A stretch of 64,000 nt of DNA from CAYSLU01 sp964431965 (GCA_964431965.1 CAYSLU010000015.1:1-64000); one strand, 5' to 3'; positions 1 through 9,900 are shown, counted from the first letter of the stretch. The notes: a model not told the origin generated them from the sequence alone. Program-made: numbers and translations.

Positions 1-38
1 TCGCAGGGCCTCATCCTCAAATTGGCGAAAGTCCAGCC

Positions 39-80
39 CTGACCCTAGCGAGGCTACGAGACTCTGACCCTAGCGAGGCT
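39..80. repeat. 17-bp direct repeat, 25-bp period
   Basis: The 17-mer CTGACCCTAGCGAGGCT occurs at 39-55 and again at 64-80. It lies just upstream of the conserved LLGH motif of a recombinase remnant. The 25-bp period is not a multiple of three, so the duplication shifts the frame. Removing one copy leaves an open frame from base 2 into that motif. Confidence 0.8.
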
Positions 81-179
81 CTGCTGGGGCACGCCAGCCT
101 CAAGCACCTCAGCCTCTACCTGCGGGTCACATTCCGAGAAATGCAGGGCGTCCACGCGAGGAGTCGCCTCGGACAATGA
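66..179 (+). pseudogene. C-terminal fragment of a tyrosine recombinase
   Basis: The frame ending in TGA at 177-179 encodes a typical tyrosine recombinase C-terminus: LLGHASLKHLSLYLRV, with the conserved His of the LGH box and the nucleophilic Tyr about nine residues later, then a short tail. The upstream catalytic part (Arg I, Lys, HxxR) is not readable in the same frame. Either the duplication at 39-80 broke the frame or the rest lies outside the window. Its TGA overlaps the ATG of the next recombinase fragment at 176 (ATGA), an arrangement seen in tandem recombinase operons. No functional enzyme is expected from this piece. Confidence 0.65.
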
Positions 180-847
180 CCGCTGAAGCGCTCATGGAAC
201 TGCTGGATGTCTTCCTCGACAACCTTCAGGCCAGGCGCTTCAGCCGGCACACGATCCGGCAGGCCGGCTATGGAAACCCAGCCTTCCTGCGCTGGCTTCG
301 GGACGCACAGGGCGTGCAGGCTCCGGGGGAACTGCGGCTTGCGCACCTGGAGGCTTGGCAGTAGCACCTCGCTGCGCAGACGGGGAAAGGGCGGCCGCTC
401 AAGCCCCGAACGTCAACAAGAAGATCGAACTCGTGCGGAACCTGCTGCGGCATCTCGCCGGCTGCGGACACGTCGGGCGACATCTGGCGGACGCGCTCCA
501 GTATGTGAAGGAGCCGAGGGTGTTGCCCGGGTAGCGTGCTGAACCACTCTCAGGCCCGCCGGATGCTCGAGGCCGTGGCCACGGACACGCCGGCTGGGTA
601 TCGGACGCGCGCTGTGCTGGAGCTGCTCTACGCGAGCGGCATCCGGGCGGGTGAACTGGTCGGGCTGGACGTCGGACATATGGACTTCAGTCATAGGATC
701 GGCAACGCCGTGTTCGAAGTCGGCGGCCGCGGCAAAGGCACGAGACAGTTTCCCAAGTCAACCCAGCGGGCCTACGTAGTCAAGGATGACACTCTGGTCG
801 GGGATAAGAGGACCATCCCGCTTTACCTCATGGGGTCTCTCTTCTGA
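176..847 (+). pseudogene. Degenerate second tyrosine recombinase (integrase)
   Basis: Three frame-broken pieces line up with one recombinase. Bases 176-364 encode a SAM-like N-terminal DNA-binding domain (FSRHTIRQAGYG) and stop at TAG 362-364. Bases 409-534 continue in another frame (VNKKIELVRNLLRHLAG ... YVKEPRVLPG) and stop at 532-534. Bases 536-847 begin with GTG and carry the catalytic-domain start, with Arg I in the motif ASGIRAGELVGLDVG and then a GGRGKG turn. The sequence then stops resembling the family, and the HxxR, LGH and Tyr boxes are missing. At least one frameshift and two in-frame stops make this a pseudogene. With the fragment before it, it looks like the relic of a tandem recombinase (RIT-like) element. 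Confidence 0.7.
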
Positions 848-1004
848 CCGTAGACGATCCTCCGCATATCAACATTGTGCCGGTATCGTGTGCGACGGGC
901 ACTACTGTGGGCCCAAAGTGACTCCTGTTTCGGCCCGACCTCGGCTCTTCCTGGAGTCAGCCGGTCGGCTGGTCTTGCGGCCATGGGCGATAGCCGGCGG
1001 CGGC
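848..1004. other. Non-coding spacer after integrase debris
   Basis: I see no convincing gene, hairpin terminator or tRNA in this spacer. It separates the plus-strand integrase remnant from the 3' end of the minus-strand UroD-like gene. It does not contain the missing recombinase C-terminus in any frame I could read. Confidence 0.5.
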
Positions 1005-2246
1005 TCAGGGACGCCAGTAGCGCTGGACGGCTTCCTTGGCCAGGCGCACGTAGCGCCGGCCCCGCGCGGCGTCGCCGAAGATCGTGCCCACTTCCCGCTG
1101 CGCGATCTCGAAGAGGCAGCCGCGGGCCGCCTCGCAGACCCCCTTGAAGTAGGCGGTGACGGCCTCGTCGTTGAGCGGGCCGTCGCAGGTGACGTACTCC
1201 GCTCGCGGCTTGCTGTAGAAGACCACGCGGCTTCCGCGCAGGTACTCGCCGATCCGGGCGTCATCGTTGAAGGGCGCGACGGACAACTTGCGCATCCGGG
1301 GCCACTTGGACAGGTAGCCGGTCCAGAGGGCGTCAACGCGCTCGCAGCAGCCGTAGGAGATCAGGCCCATCCGCTCGGCCAGGCGCTGCTGGTAGGGGAA
1401 GACGAACTCGCCGTAGGCCTCGGGCGAGACTGCCGTGGTTTCCTGCGACTCGAGGAAGCCCCAGCACTGCGCTGTCTTCGTCACCTCGTCGGCCGGCAAC
1501 TCGTCGGTGAAGGCGAAGGACTCTTGGGCCAGGGGGCTGATGCCGGTCGTCGGTAGCAGGAGCTTCTCCTGCTCGAGGAAGTCGTAGTAGCGCTCGTAGA
1601 CCCGGGTCGCCATTTCCATCGCGGCGTGGACGGACTTCGGGCAGTCGGACATGGCGATGTAGTAGGCTTCCATGCCCATCAGGAAGACGAGGGGGTGAGT
1701 CATCGCCCCGGGCAGGCAGCCCATGACCATGCGCACCGGCAGGATGTCGCCGAACAGGCCTTCCACCCGTTCGCGCCGGCGCGCCGTGGCCGCGCGGTCG
1801 ACCCCGAACGACCCGCCGCGCAGCTTGTCCAACTCGGTGGCCAGGTCCCCGATGACGGGGTCGATGTGGTAGCCCAGCGCGTGGTCCCCGCTGGCGCGGG
1901 TGATCTTGGGGTCGAGGCCGAACGGCCGGACGTAAGTGTGCCAGCCAATGTCGAACGTCGGGGAGATGGGCGTGTCGTCGTCGAACAGCTCGCGCCCGAC
2001 CAGTGTGGCCAGGAGCGTGGACTCGATGGCGCGCGCCTGCTCGCCCTCGCATTGCAGGCGCGAGTTGACCACCTCGTGACGGTACCCGCCGAACAGCAAC
2101 CGGACAGGCGGGGATTCGCGCCGCCCCTCCGCCTGCGCCTGCCACTGGGTCAGGATGCGGGCGTTCTCGGGCGAGTTCGCGTAGTCGAGCTGGAGCCTGG
2201 CCCGTTTCCTCAGGATCTCGCGGTCGCGTGCTGAAATCGGTTCCAT
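1005..2246 (-). CDS. Uroporphyrinogen decarboxylase-fold protein (MtaA/CmuA-like)
   Basis: The 413-aa product belongs to the UroD superfamily of TIM-barrel proteins. In bacteria with many paralogues these are usually corrinoid-linked methyltransferases or of unknown substrate, not haem enzymes. The size and the late segment YGCCERVDALW followed by a lysine-rich turn resemble the UroD-III-like group, and I do not see the features of a true HemE. The start chosen is the ATG at 2246 with a GGGAA ribosome site about seven bases upstream. An in-frame extension to 2327 would cross the promoter. The gene is preceded by a promoter with a palindrome in its spacer, so it is probably a regulated single unit. 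Two other UroD-fold domains occur in the window (27302 and 34560). Substrate is unknown. Confidence 0.8.
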   Translation of the reverse strand: MEPISARDREILRKRARLQLDYANSPENARILTQWQAQAEGRRESPPVRLLFGGYRHEVVNSRLQCEGEQARAIESTLLATLVGRELFDDDTPISPTFDIGWHTYVRPFGLDPKITRASGDHALGYHIDPVIGDLATELDKLRGGSFGVDRAATARRRERVEGLFGDILPVRMVMGCLPGAMTHPLVFLMGMEAYYIAMSDCPKSVHAAMEMATRVYERYYDFLEQEKLLLPTTGISPLAQESFAFTDELPADEVTKTAQCWGFLESQETTAVSPEAYGEFVFPYQQRLAERMGLISYGCCERVDALWTGYLSKWPRMRKLSVAPFNDDARIGEYLRGSRVVFYSKPRAEYVTCDGPLNDEAVTAYFKGVCEAARGCLFEIAQREVGTIFGDAARGRRYVRLAKEAVQRYWRP

Positions 2247-2267
2247 GGTGGTTCCCTTTCGGCCCTG

Positions 2268-2296
2268 AGTAAAGCGGTTCGGCGCCGAATCATCAA
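2268..2296 (-). promoter_or_regulatory. Promoter with operator-like palindrome for the UroD-like gene
   Basis: On the minus strand TTGATG (2291-2296), a 17-bp spacer and TTTACT (2268-2273) form a sigma70-type promoter. The spacer contains the perfect 12-bp palindrome TTCGGCGCCGAA (2278-2289). That position, between -35 and -10, suits a repressor or MerR-type activator site. The gene starts 22 bases further on. Confidence 0.5.
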
Positions 2297-2451
2297 GACA
2301 TTCACCGGAAGAACAGCGATCCCTCAAGCTGGCGGGGCGGCGAGCGGGAAGAGCGCAGCCGGAGGCTGGCCGGACAATCTTCGGCGGGCGCCGCGGAGGG
2401 CCGGGTGAGCGCCTAGTGCCGCGGGCTAGCGGAGTCCGGGCCGCAGCCGGA

Positions 2452-3024
2452 TCAGGTCAGCTTCCTGAGCAACCATGCCATGTTCTCGCCTAGGACAGAC
2501 ATGGTCCGGATGCCTTCCTCGTCGCTTTCAACTTCGCCCTTTTCCCGGCCGATCCCCATGTTCCAGTAGCAGGAACCGGGAACAATCATCTGCCGGATGA
2601 GAAAGAAGTGGTTGATGCTGTCAAACGCGTGGATGGCGCCGCCCCGCCGCACGGCGACTACGGCCGCCCCAACCTTGCGCTTCAGGAAGTTGTCGTTGGC
2701 GCCGGCGACGAAGCCCGCCCGATCGATCAGGGCCTTCAGTTCCGGCGTGATGTCGGCGAAGTACGTGGGCGATGCGAGAATGATCCCATCGGCTTGGCGC
2801 ATTCTGGCGATGCAGTCGTTGATCATGTCGCCGGTCTGAACGCACCGCCCGTCCTTGTTCCTGCCGCACTGGAAGCAGGCCGTGCAGCCGTGGATCAGAT
2901 TGCCGCCCAGTTGCACGAGTTCGGTCTCGACGCCCTGCGTTTCGAGAGCCCTGAAGACGCGCTGCAAGAGGTGATAAGTATTCCCGTCCTTGCGCGGACT
3001 GCCGTTGAAGGCGACTACTTTCAT
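2452..3024 (-). CDS. Iron-sulfur flavoprotein / NADPH-dependent FMN reductase family
   Basis: The 190-aa product has a flavodoxin-like fold. Residues 8-16 (GSPRKDGNT) form the FMN phosphate loop, and SPTYF at 85-89 is the second flavin contact. Cysteines 47, 50, 53 and 61 (CTACFQC...C) match the cluster motif of archaeal/bacterial iron-sulfur flavoproteins, which pass electrons between ferredoxin-type donors and small acceptors. Start ATG 3024 has a GGGAG site about nine bases upstream. It lies alone between the UroD-like gene and the deacetylase-like gene on the same strand, with gaps over 100 bp, so operon membership is unclear. The electron partner cannot be named from sequence. Confidence 0.85.
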   Translation of the reverse strand: MKVVAFNGSPRKDGNTYHLLQRVFRALETQGVETELVQLGGNLIHGCTACFQCGRNKDGRCVQTGDMINDCIARMRQADGIILASPTYFADITPELKALIDRAGFVAGANDNFLKRKVGAAVVAVRRGGAIHAFDSINHFFLIRQMIVPGSCYWNMGIGREKGEVESDEEGIRTMSVLGENMAWLLRKLT

Positions 3025-3167
3025 GTGGTTGCACTCCCTGCATGGTTACGGCCATATCGAGCTGCCGGCGATCATCAGGCAGGGCGGCGGGCATGTCCAG
3101 CGCGGGGTGGCGCGGGTTGCAGACAGGCGTATCCTCGGGTGCTGGCCCGGCTACCGCCGTACGCGAG

Positions 3168-4136
3168 CTAGGCGCTGCGACTGAGCCGGTCTTCCCGCGC
3201 AACGGCCAGCGCGGCGAGCTCGCTGCATGTACGCCATGTCAGGTCGGGACCGTACTGCTTCTGAAGACGCGCCAGCAGGCGTTCCAGCCCCCAGAGGCCG
3301 GCGCACGTGCCGTCGGAGTACAGAGACTGCCAGTGCGTCAGCAGCGTTACCGGGGCCGCCTGAGCGACGACTTCGGGGATGCGTCCGCGTCGGCCGTCTT
3401 TCGAAAGAAGCGCGTCGATGCCTGTTGCCGCGGCGGCGCGGGCGGCCCTCCGCGTGTTCGACGTGGGGCGCTGCGTGTCCCAGAACGGATCGACGGTCAT
3501 TGCCGGGATCGATACCACCGTCTGTCCGGTCTCCGGATTCCGTCGGCTCACGGACGGCGCTCGGATGGGCCCGGCCCCCAGCATGTGAAGGAAGTACCAG
3601 GTGGCCTTGCGTCCGTGGACCCGCCACTGGGCGTCGCCGATGGCCTGGGCATACTTGGGCTCGTTGCGCTCGCCCGTGTTCCACGGGCTGGTCACGCCGG
3701 TGGCCGGCAATCCGACGTCCTGAAGGATCTCCAGGGCCAGCGCGATGTAGTCGGTGATTTCGGCGACGCTGGCCCTCGCCACCCACTCGTCCTCGTACTG
3801 ATGGTGGAACCCGCCGTCCATGCGGTAGGCGGCCAGGTGGGTCAGGATTTCCGGCGTGATGTCAAAGCGGGGCGCGATTCGCTCCCGCACGATGGAGAGG
3901 AAGCCGGAGAGGTGCCGCCGCGGGACGTGGCTTAGACTTCCGTTGATGTCGCCCAGGCAGCAGGGCATCGGCAGCACGCTGAACTTCCCGCGCACTCCGT
4001 ACTGGGTGCACAGATCGGCGAAGTCGCGGGCCAGGGCGTTCGGTATGAGCAGCGGGTGCTCGTATGGCGGGTCGTGGAAGAACATGGGGTTGACCGGTGC
4101 ACCGTCGTCAACCAGAAGCGCGATCGGCGTTGTCAT
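3168..4136 (-). CDS. Polysaccharide deacetylase-like protein (NodB-fold, putative)
   Basis: The 322-aa product starts with an acidic strand (ALLVDDGAPVN) and carries later segments (GKFSVLPMPC, HLAAYRMDGGFHHQY, GVTSPWNTG) that recall the distorted barrel of polysaccharide deacetylase relatives found in glycan-degrading PVC bacteria. The classic NodB metal triad is not obvious, so catalytic activity is uncertain. No signal peptide is present, which suggests a cytoplasmic role. The start at 4136 has AGGAGG five bases upstream. Neighbours (AI-2E-type permease, aminotransferase) give no clear pathway. The assignment is by overall resemblance only. Confidence 0.5.
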   Translation of the reverse strand: MTTPIALLVDDGAPVNPMFFHDPPYEHPLLIPNALARDFADLCTQYGVRGKFSVLPMPCCLGDINGSLSHVPRRHLSGFLSIVRERIAPRFDITPEILTHLAAYRMDGGFHHQYEDEWVARASVAEITDYIALALEILQDVGLPATGVTSPWNTGERNEPKYAQAIGDAQWRVHGRKATWYFLHMLGAGPIRAPSVSRRNPETGQTVVSIPAMTVDPFWDTQRPTSNTRRAARAAAATGIDALLSKDGRRGRIPEVVAQAAPVTLLTHWQSLYSDGTCAGLWGLERLLARLQKQYGPDLTWRTCSELAALAVAREDRLSRSA

Positions 4137-4229
4137 GCGGCCTCCTGAACGCGGCCCTCGGGCCAGCCGGGAGCGGCCGGGCCATGTTCCCGCGCGGCGC
4201 GGCTTTCCTGCGACCGATCCCCGGCCGCT

Positions 4230-5294
4230 TTACCCGGAGTCGTCCTCACGGTCCGCTTCGGGCTCCACCACGCCGAGCTGAAGCAGGCTGGTCACAGCGG
4301 CGGCAACCACGGGCCCGAGGACGAGGCCGGCGAATCCGAAGGCCGCAACTCCGCCGAGCATGCTGATAAAGACCACCAGTCCGTTCATCGCGGCCTTGCC
4401 GCTGAGCAGGGCCGGACGGAGGGCGTTGTCCAGGCCGGCGACGAGCGTGATTCCGAGCCCGACGAGCACCAGCCCCTTGATCCACGCGCCAGTCATGAAT
4501 AGCCAGAGCGCGGCAGGACCCCAGACCAAGGCGGTTCCGAAGAGGGGCAGGAGCGCGCAGAATCCCATTACCACGCCCCAGAAGACCGGGGCCCGCAGGC
4601 CGATGATGGCGAACAGGACTCCGCCGACGAGCCCCTGGAGGGCGGCCACCACCAGCGTCGCCATGGCACCGGCCAGCACCAGGTCCCGGGTGCGGGCCAT
4701 CAGCTCCTCCTTCCGCTTCTTCTCGAACGGCAGGATGGTTCGGATGACGGCGCCGAGCTGGGGCCCGTCGCGAAGAAAAAAGAATAGAGCGAAGAGCGTC
4801 ACGAAGAGCTCGAACGCGAAGAGAGACGTACTTTGGACGATGGCGCCGGCCCGGCCTGCGAGGAAGCGAGTCAGCTCCTCGGCCAGCCCCGCGAGGCGCC
4901 CCCGGAGATCATCGAGGGTCGGCAGCGGGATATGCGCTTGGATCCACGTCCAGGCCGTCCCGAGCCTCGGACTGTCGCGCACGTCGCCGATGACGCCCTG
5001 AAGCGCCGCGAGCGCCTGGGATACCTCGCCGAACAGAGCGAGGATCAGCGCGACCGCCGGCACGATGAGCAGCAGGGACATGGCGGCGGTGGAGGCGAGC
5101 GCCGCGACATTGCGCCCGCAGCGGGGAGTCAGGCGCCGATGGAGGGGCTGGGCGCAGAGCGCCAGAATGCCGGCCCAGAGCAGCGGCGTCAGGAAGGGCG
5201 CCACGATTCGGTAGGCCAGGTAGCCCAGCAGCAGGACGACGGCATAGAACAGCAGCGTGTTCAGCCTCTGTCGCTCTGTGGTCAAGCCGGCCAA
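4230..5294 (-). CDS. AI-2E family transporter / PerM-like permease
   Basis: The 354-aa integral membrane protein has about seven to eight hydrophobic segments: a pair near residues 15-50, one near 70-90, a long soluble stretch (about 90-145), then further helices to about 335. This is the layout of the AI-2E exporter/PerM family, whose members export small solutes or couple ion fluxes. Family motifs such as the GxxxGxxxFA-type C-terminal helices (GGVAAFGFAGLVLGPV) are present. Translation most likely starts at TTG 5294, because a strong AAGGAGG site lies six bases upstream and no ATG fits. The C-terminus is acidic (EPEADREDDSG). Substrate is not predictable. Confidence 0.85.
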   Translation of the reverse strand: MAGLTTERQRLNTLLFYAVVLLLGYLAYRIVAPFLTPLLWAGILALCAQPLHRRLTPRCGRNVAALASTAAMSLLLIVPAVALILALFGEVSQALAALQGVIGDVRDSPRLGTAWTWIQAHIPLPTLDDLRGRLAGLAEELTRFLAGRAGAIVQSTSLFAFELFVTLFALFFFLRDGPQLGAVIRTILPFEKKRKEELMARTRDLVLAGAMATLVVAALQGLVGGVLFAIIGLRAPVFWGVVMGFCALLPLFGTALVWGPAALWLFMTGAWIKGLVLVGLGITLVAGLDNALRPALLSGKAAMNGLVVFISMLGGVAAFGFAGLVLGPVVAAAVTSLLQLGVVEPEADREDDSG

Positions 5295-5400
5295 CCCGAG
5301 CCTCCTTGTGCGGAAGACGCCGCTCCGCGCGTCCCACGCGCCTGTGGCGGCAACGCCGCCCGCGGCGCGGCGTGGAAGAGGCTGGACGGGGCGAGCGGGA

Positions 5401-6768
5401 TCAGCGCAGCACCTCGTCGCAGGATTCCTCGAACACCTGGATCGACTCCCTCAGCGCATCCTCGGAGATGGTCAGCGGCGGCGCGATCTTGAGGCACTCG
5501 CCACCGATTCCGACGGGCGCGAACATGAGCAGGCCCTTCTGAAGGCACTTCAGGTTGATCTGGACTGCGGTGTCGGCATCCGGCTCCCGGGTGCCCGGCT
5601 TCACGCACTGGATGCCGGCCACGAGCCCGAGCCCGTGCATGCATCCCAGGCGGGCGGGGTACTTCCGCTGGATGCGGTCCAGCTCGGGGATCAGGATCTG
5701 GCCCATTCGCGCCGCATTCTCGACCAGGCTTTCCTTCTGGATCAGCTCGAGGCTGGCGATGGCGGCCGCGACGGGGAGCGGCGAGCCGGAGTGGGTCGAG
5801 GTCATCGAGCCCGGAGGATAGAGCCCCATGACGTCAGCGCGGCCGATGACCGCCGAGATCGGCAGCGACGACGAGATGCCCTTGCCGCAGACGATCAGGT
5901 CCGGCTTCACGCCGTAGTGCTGGAAGCAGAACATTCTGCCGGTCCGGCCGAAGCCGGCCTGGACTTCGTCCATGATCAGCATGATATCGTGCTGGCGGCA
6001 GAACGCCTCGAGCTTCCGCGCATATTCGACCGGCAGGAAGTCCGGCCCGACGCCCTGGTAGCTCTCGACGAGCACGCCGGCGATCTCCGCCGGCTTCACG
6101 CCCTTCTTCTTGAGTGTGCTCAGGAAGAGATCGAAGGATGTGTCCGGATTCTTGAATCCGTCGGGGAACGGGACCTGGGCGAAGTTCGGGCACTCGCAGC
6201 CGATCCAGCGCTTGAGCTTGGGCATGCCCCCGGCGAGCTGCGACCCGAGCGTCCGCCCGTGAAAGCCGTTCTCGAACGAGACGACGATCCGCTTCTGCGG
6301 CCCATGCTTTTCCAGCGCGTGCGTCTTGGCGAGTTTGATCGCGTTCTCGATCGCCTCGCTCCCGGTGCTGAGCAGGAAGACCTGGTAGGAGGCCGCGTCG
6401 GGCGAGATGGCCTGCAGCCGCTTGCAGAGCGTGGCGCGCTGCTCATGGATGAAGACATAGGAGGCGAGGAGTCCCTGGTCGATGACAGCCCGAAGGGCGT
6501 CGGCGATTTCGCGGCGACCGTGGCCGGCGTTGGTGATCAGCACGCCGGACGACCAGTCGATCCACCGGTTTCCCCAGCGGTCCGAGACGAGGAAGTTGTC
6601 GGCCGTGTGCCAGATGATCGGCGGCTGACCCATCATCGAACGGGGCTCGGAACTCTTGAGCGACTCAAAGATCGGCAGCGACTCCGGAACGGGGATCGCG
6701 GTCTGGATGATCCGGTACTTCGTCCGGACCTTGGGGACATTGACGGGCGTGAGGTCGTACGTTGCCAT
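5401..6768 (-). CDS. Class III (PLP-dependent) aminotransferase
   Basis: The 455-aa product is a full-length fold-type I omega-aminotransferase of the 4-aminobutyrate/ornithine/acetylornithine group. Visible features are the phosphate-binding STGSEA (135-139), NGFHGRT (168-173), MDEVQ with Asp267 that contacts the pyridine nitrogen, and GKGISSS with Lys296 as the probable Schiff-base lysine. A late TSTHSGSPL segment completes the dimer-interface site. The ATG at 6768 is preceded by AAAGGA about ten bases upstream. A longer open frame upstream overlaps the divergent lyase gene and is rejected. The acceptor is unknown: the long N-terminus (WHTADNFLVSDRWGNRWIDW) resembles putrescine/GABA-type enzymes, but no adjacent pathway gene confirms this. 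Confidence 0.9.
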   Translation of the reverse strand: MATYDLTPVNVPKVRTKYRIIQTAIPVPESLPIFESLKSSEPRSMMGQPPIIWHTADNFLVSDRWGNRWIDWSSGVLITNAGHGRREIADALRAVIDQGLLASYVFIHEQRATLCKRLQAISPDAASYQVFLLSTGSEAIENAIKLAKTHALEKHGPQKRIVVSFENGFHGRTLGSQLAGGMPKLKRWIGCECPNFAQVPFPDGFKNPDTSFDLFLSTLKKKGVKPAEIAGVLVESYQGVGPDFLPVEYARKLEAFCRQHDIMLIMDEVQAGFGRTGRMFCFQHYGVKPDLIVCGKGISSSLPISAVIGRADVMGLYPPGSMTSTHSGSPLPVAAAIASLELIQKESLVENAARMGQILIPELDRIQRKYPARLGCMHGLGLVAGIQCVKPGTREPDADTAVQINLKCLQKGLLMFAPVGIGGECLKIAPPLTISEDALRESIQVFEESCDEVLR

Positions 6769-6808
6769 GGGAGCGGAATCCTTTCTATGAACGGCCAAAG
6801 CGGGCAGG

Positions 6809-6838
6809 AATATTGCCACGGGAGTGCGGTCGCGGCAA
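6809..6838 (-). promoter_or_regulatory. Possible promoter of the aminotransferase gene
   Basis: Minus-strand TTGCCG (6833-6838), 18-bp spacer and AATATT (6809-6814) give four of six matches in each box. It is 40 bases upstream of the ATG. The divergent lyase gene starts at 6988, so the 219-bp spacer probably holds both promoters. Confidence 0.35.
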
Positions 6839-6987
6839 GGGCGTTGTCGCTCCGCCGACCGGCGTGTGGCATACTCCGAGCCCGCCGGTGGAAGCGTGCC
6901 TGCGCGGAGGCGGATCGCGTGGCGCGGCTTCCGCCAAGGCCGTGGGATGTTGGCGGGCGGCGCGGATCGAAGAGAAGGGCGGACGGC

Positions 6988-9900
6988 ATGCGAAAGTCGA
7001 TCGGGATAGCGGCGTGCATGATCGTGGCGGCGACCGGCCCGGCCCGGGGTGGATCGCCTGCGGCCTGGGTTCAGCCGCTTGAGTCGCAGCCCCCCTCCAA
7101 TCTGTTCACGGCCAGCTCGGGCTGGCTGGAATCCCTCGCGGGCATCGAGACGGGGTCCATGCGGTGGAGCCTGAAGGCTGGGGAGTCCGCCGAGATGAGC
7201 CTGCGACCGGACGGCGCCGCGTTTCAGCGGCTGCGCTACTTCGATCGGCTTCAGTTCGAGTACCGCGTGAACGGCGAGATCGACTCGCTGGGATTCCGGG
7301 CGCTGGGACATGTATCCGGCGCGCGTCAGTACAAGGAACACCAGTGGAACGTGGCGATCCGCACGAGCGCCACCGGCGTCTGGCACGCGTGCGAGCTGGA
7401 CCTGACGCGGCCCAACTGGTTTCCGTGGGATACGCCGGACGGTCTGGGAAGCGAGGGATTCTTCTCGTTCACGGCGACGGCCATCGCGCCCGGCACGTCG
7501 ATCGATTTTCGGAAGGTCAGGCTGGTGCGAAGCGCCGTGCTGGTGAAGCCGTTCTACGAGATGCCCGTGACATGGCCGGCCAAGACGGAGAGACCCGACG
7601 GCGGCGCTACGTATCGGATGGCGGTTGAAGTTCTGAACTGCAGCGGGCGCCCGACGGCAATCGAGGCGCGCGTTCGCTCGGATCACCGGCGCTTCCGGCT
7701 GACGATTCCGACCAATCGCATCGAGGTGAAGTCCGGCAAGGTCGCCACGTTTGTCGTGGAGGCGTCCATGGCGGCCTCCGATCGGAAGGCCACGCCGGAG
7801 CTGTATAGCGAGCCGCTACGGATCGGGTTCTGCTCGTCCGACGCACCGGAAGCCGAGACGGTGTTCGACATGCCCTTGGTTCGTCCGCTGAGCCCCGGCA
7901 TCCGGCGGCAGGTCGTCGTGTCTGAGTCGGACTTGACCTTCATCCGCGCGAAGATGGCGGGGGGTGATACGAACGTCGCGCGCGCGATCGATTTCGTAAA
8001 GACGCTGGCGCGGGCGGATGAGTTCCTGACGAAGGAGCTCCGGCAGATGCCGGGCGGACACGCCTGGCCCGGGTCGAGGGCCGATCCGGAGTGGAAGGTG
8101 ACGGGCATCATGCCGGAGATCGAGAACCGGAATACGGGGGAGCGGCAGATGGGGTCCGGGCTGGCCGGCTTGGTCTGGAAGCAGTACCTCGACAACGTCG
8201 GCAATACCTGTGACTCGCTGGGGCTGGCGTACCTCTACACGGGCGAGGAGAAGTATGCGCAGAAGGCGGTCGAGCTGTTCCGCCTGTATGCGCGGAGCTA
8301 CAGTGAACTGCGATGGGGCTACTTCTTTGAGCTGCCGTGGCTGGCGGGGCACTCGGTCCTGGGGTCCTCGCGGATCGCGTCCGGCGCGTCCTACGGGAGC
8401 AACATCATGCTCAAGGGCCACTGCCGGCTGCTGTCCATGATCGCCGACTACCTGGACGCGCACCCGGGGGATCGGGACGCGATCTACGGGGGGTTCATCG
8501 TCCCATACGCAGCGGAGCTGTGCAAGATGTCCAGCAGCGGCGGAATCCAGAACCAGACGGACATCTCGAATCACAACCTCTGCCTGCTCGGCATCGTGTT
8601 CGACGACGCGCACATGCTGTACCAGGGGCTGATGACCGACGCCGGGCTGCGGGCCCGCATCATGGACATCGACGAGCAGGGATTCTCGTCGGAGGCCCGC
8701 CCGCTGAACTACCATTTCTCCGGAATGGTGGAGTACCTGCCGAGCGTGCTGTACATCATCAACTCGGGTCTCGCGCTGAAGCTCCAGACGAACCGACTGC
8801 TCGAAGCCATGCGGATGCCGTACCGCCGCGTGACGCTCACCGGACAAGGCCCGGCCAGCGGCGACTGCGGCCGCGGGAACAAGGTCGGCCCCCAGCCGCT
8901 GGCGGCGCAGCTCTTCGGGATTTTCCCCCATGAGGACTGGCTCCTGGACGCGGCGGGCGCCTCCTCGGCGCAGGCGAAGCTCTGCGCGATCCGTGCGGGG
9001 CGAACGCCGTCGGCGGAGGCCTATCGGCGCCTGATCAGCGCGGATCCGACCCTGTTCCGGGAAGCGGGGTTCGCCATCCTGCGGAGCGGCGCAATGGCCG
9101 AGGAGCAGGTCATGGCGACGCTGGACTACGGGCGCGCCTACTATCATGTCGGGCTCAACCGCAACCAGATTACGCTGTCCGCGTTCGGAGCCGTGTTCAC
9201 GCAGGATCCCGGCAGCATCTACAATGTGGGGAAGGGCGGGTACACAGCCAATCCGACGCCGGGATTGGGCAACTTCTTCTTCAATCACACGATGTGCTTC
9301 AACGTGATCGCGGTGGACACCGCGAATCAGCAACGGGCGATCGGCCGGCTTCTGGCGTGGTCGCCCGGCCCCGGCCGCCAAGTCGCGGTGAGCCGGGTGG
9401 ACGGGGCGTATCCGGGCGTGTCGCATACGCGGGGGATCTCGCTCGAGGACGGGATACTGGTCATGCTGGACCGGATGGAGTCGGCGGATGAGCACACATA
9501 CGACTTCATCTACCGCAACTTCGGCGACATGCGCCGGGGCGAGGGATGGACGGCTGAACCGGCGGGGGAGCCGCTGGCGCGCGTTCTCAGCTACGAGAGC
9601 ATCGGCGGCCTGCAGCGGCTCAAGGGGGCGGGGCCCATCCGGCTCGCGTGGGACATGACCGGCCAGTTCCCTACGAACTCCCCCGTGGCCCGAGGAGGCG
9701 TCGGCCTCGCGCTGTGGCAGATTCCGGTGACGGGCGGGGTGGTGTTCACCGGTACGATGGGGATGAACAACCCGAACACGGCGATCATTCCGGATGCCGC
9801 GCCGGCCCTGATCCACCGCGTGCGGGGGCGTTCTCTTTCGTTCGTGACCGTGCTCGAGCCGTGGAAGGGCGCGCCACGCGTGTCCGGCATTGCCGCGCAC

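Noticed and set aside
5257..6987. Upstream extension of the lyase gene
   Set aside because: It runs opposite the aminotransferase and precedes the signal peptide.
6769..7686. N-terminal extension of the aminotransferase
   Set aside because: It would overlap the divergent lyase gene. The ATG at 6768 has a ribosome site and family-like N-terminus.
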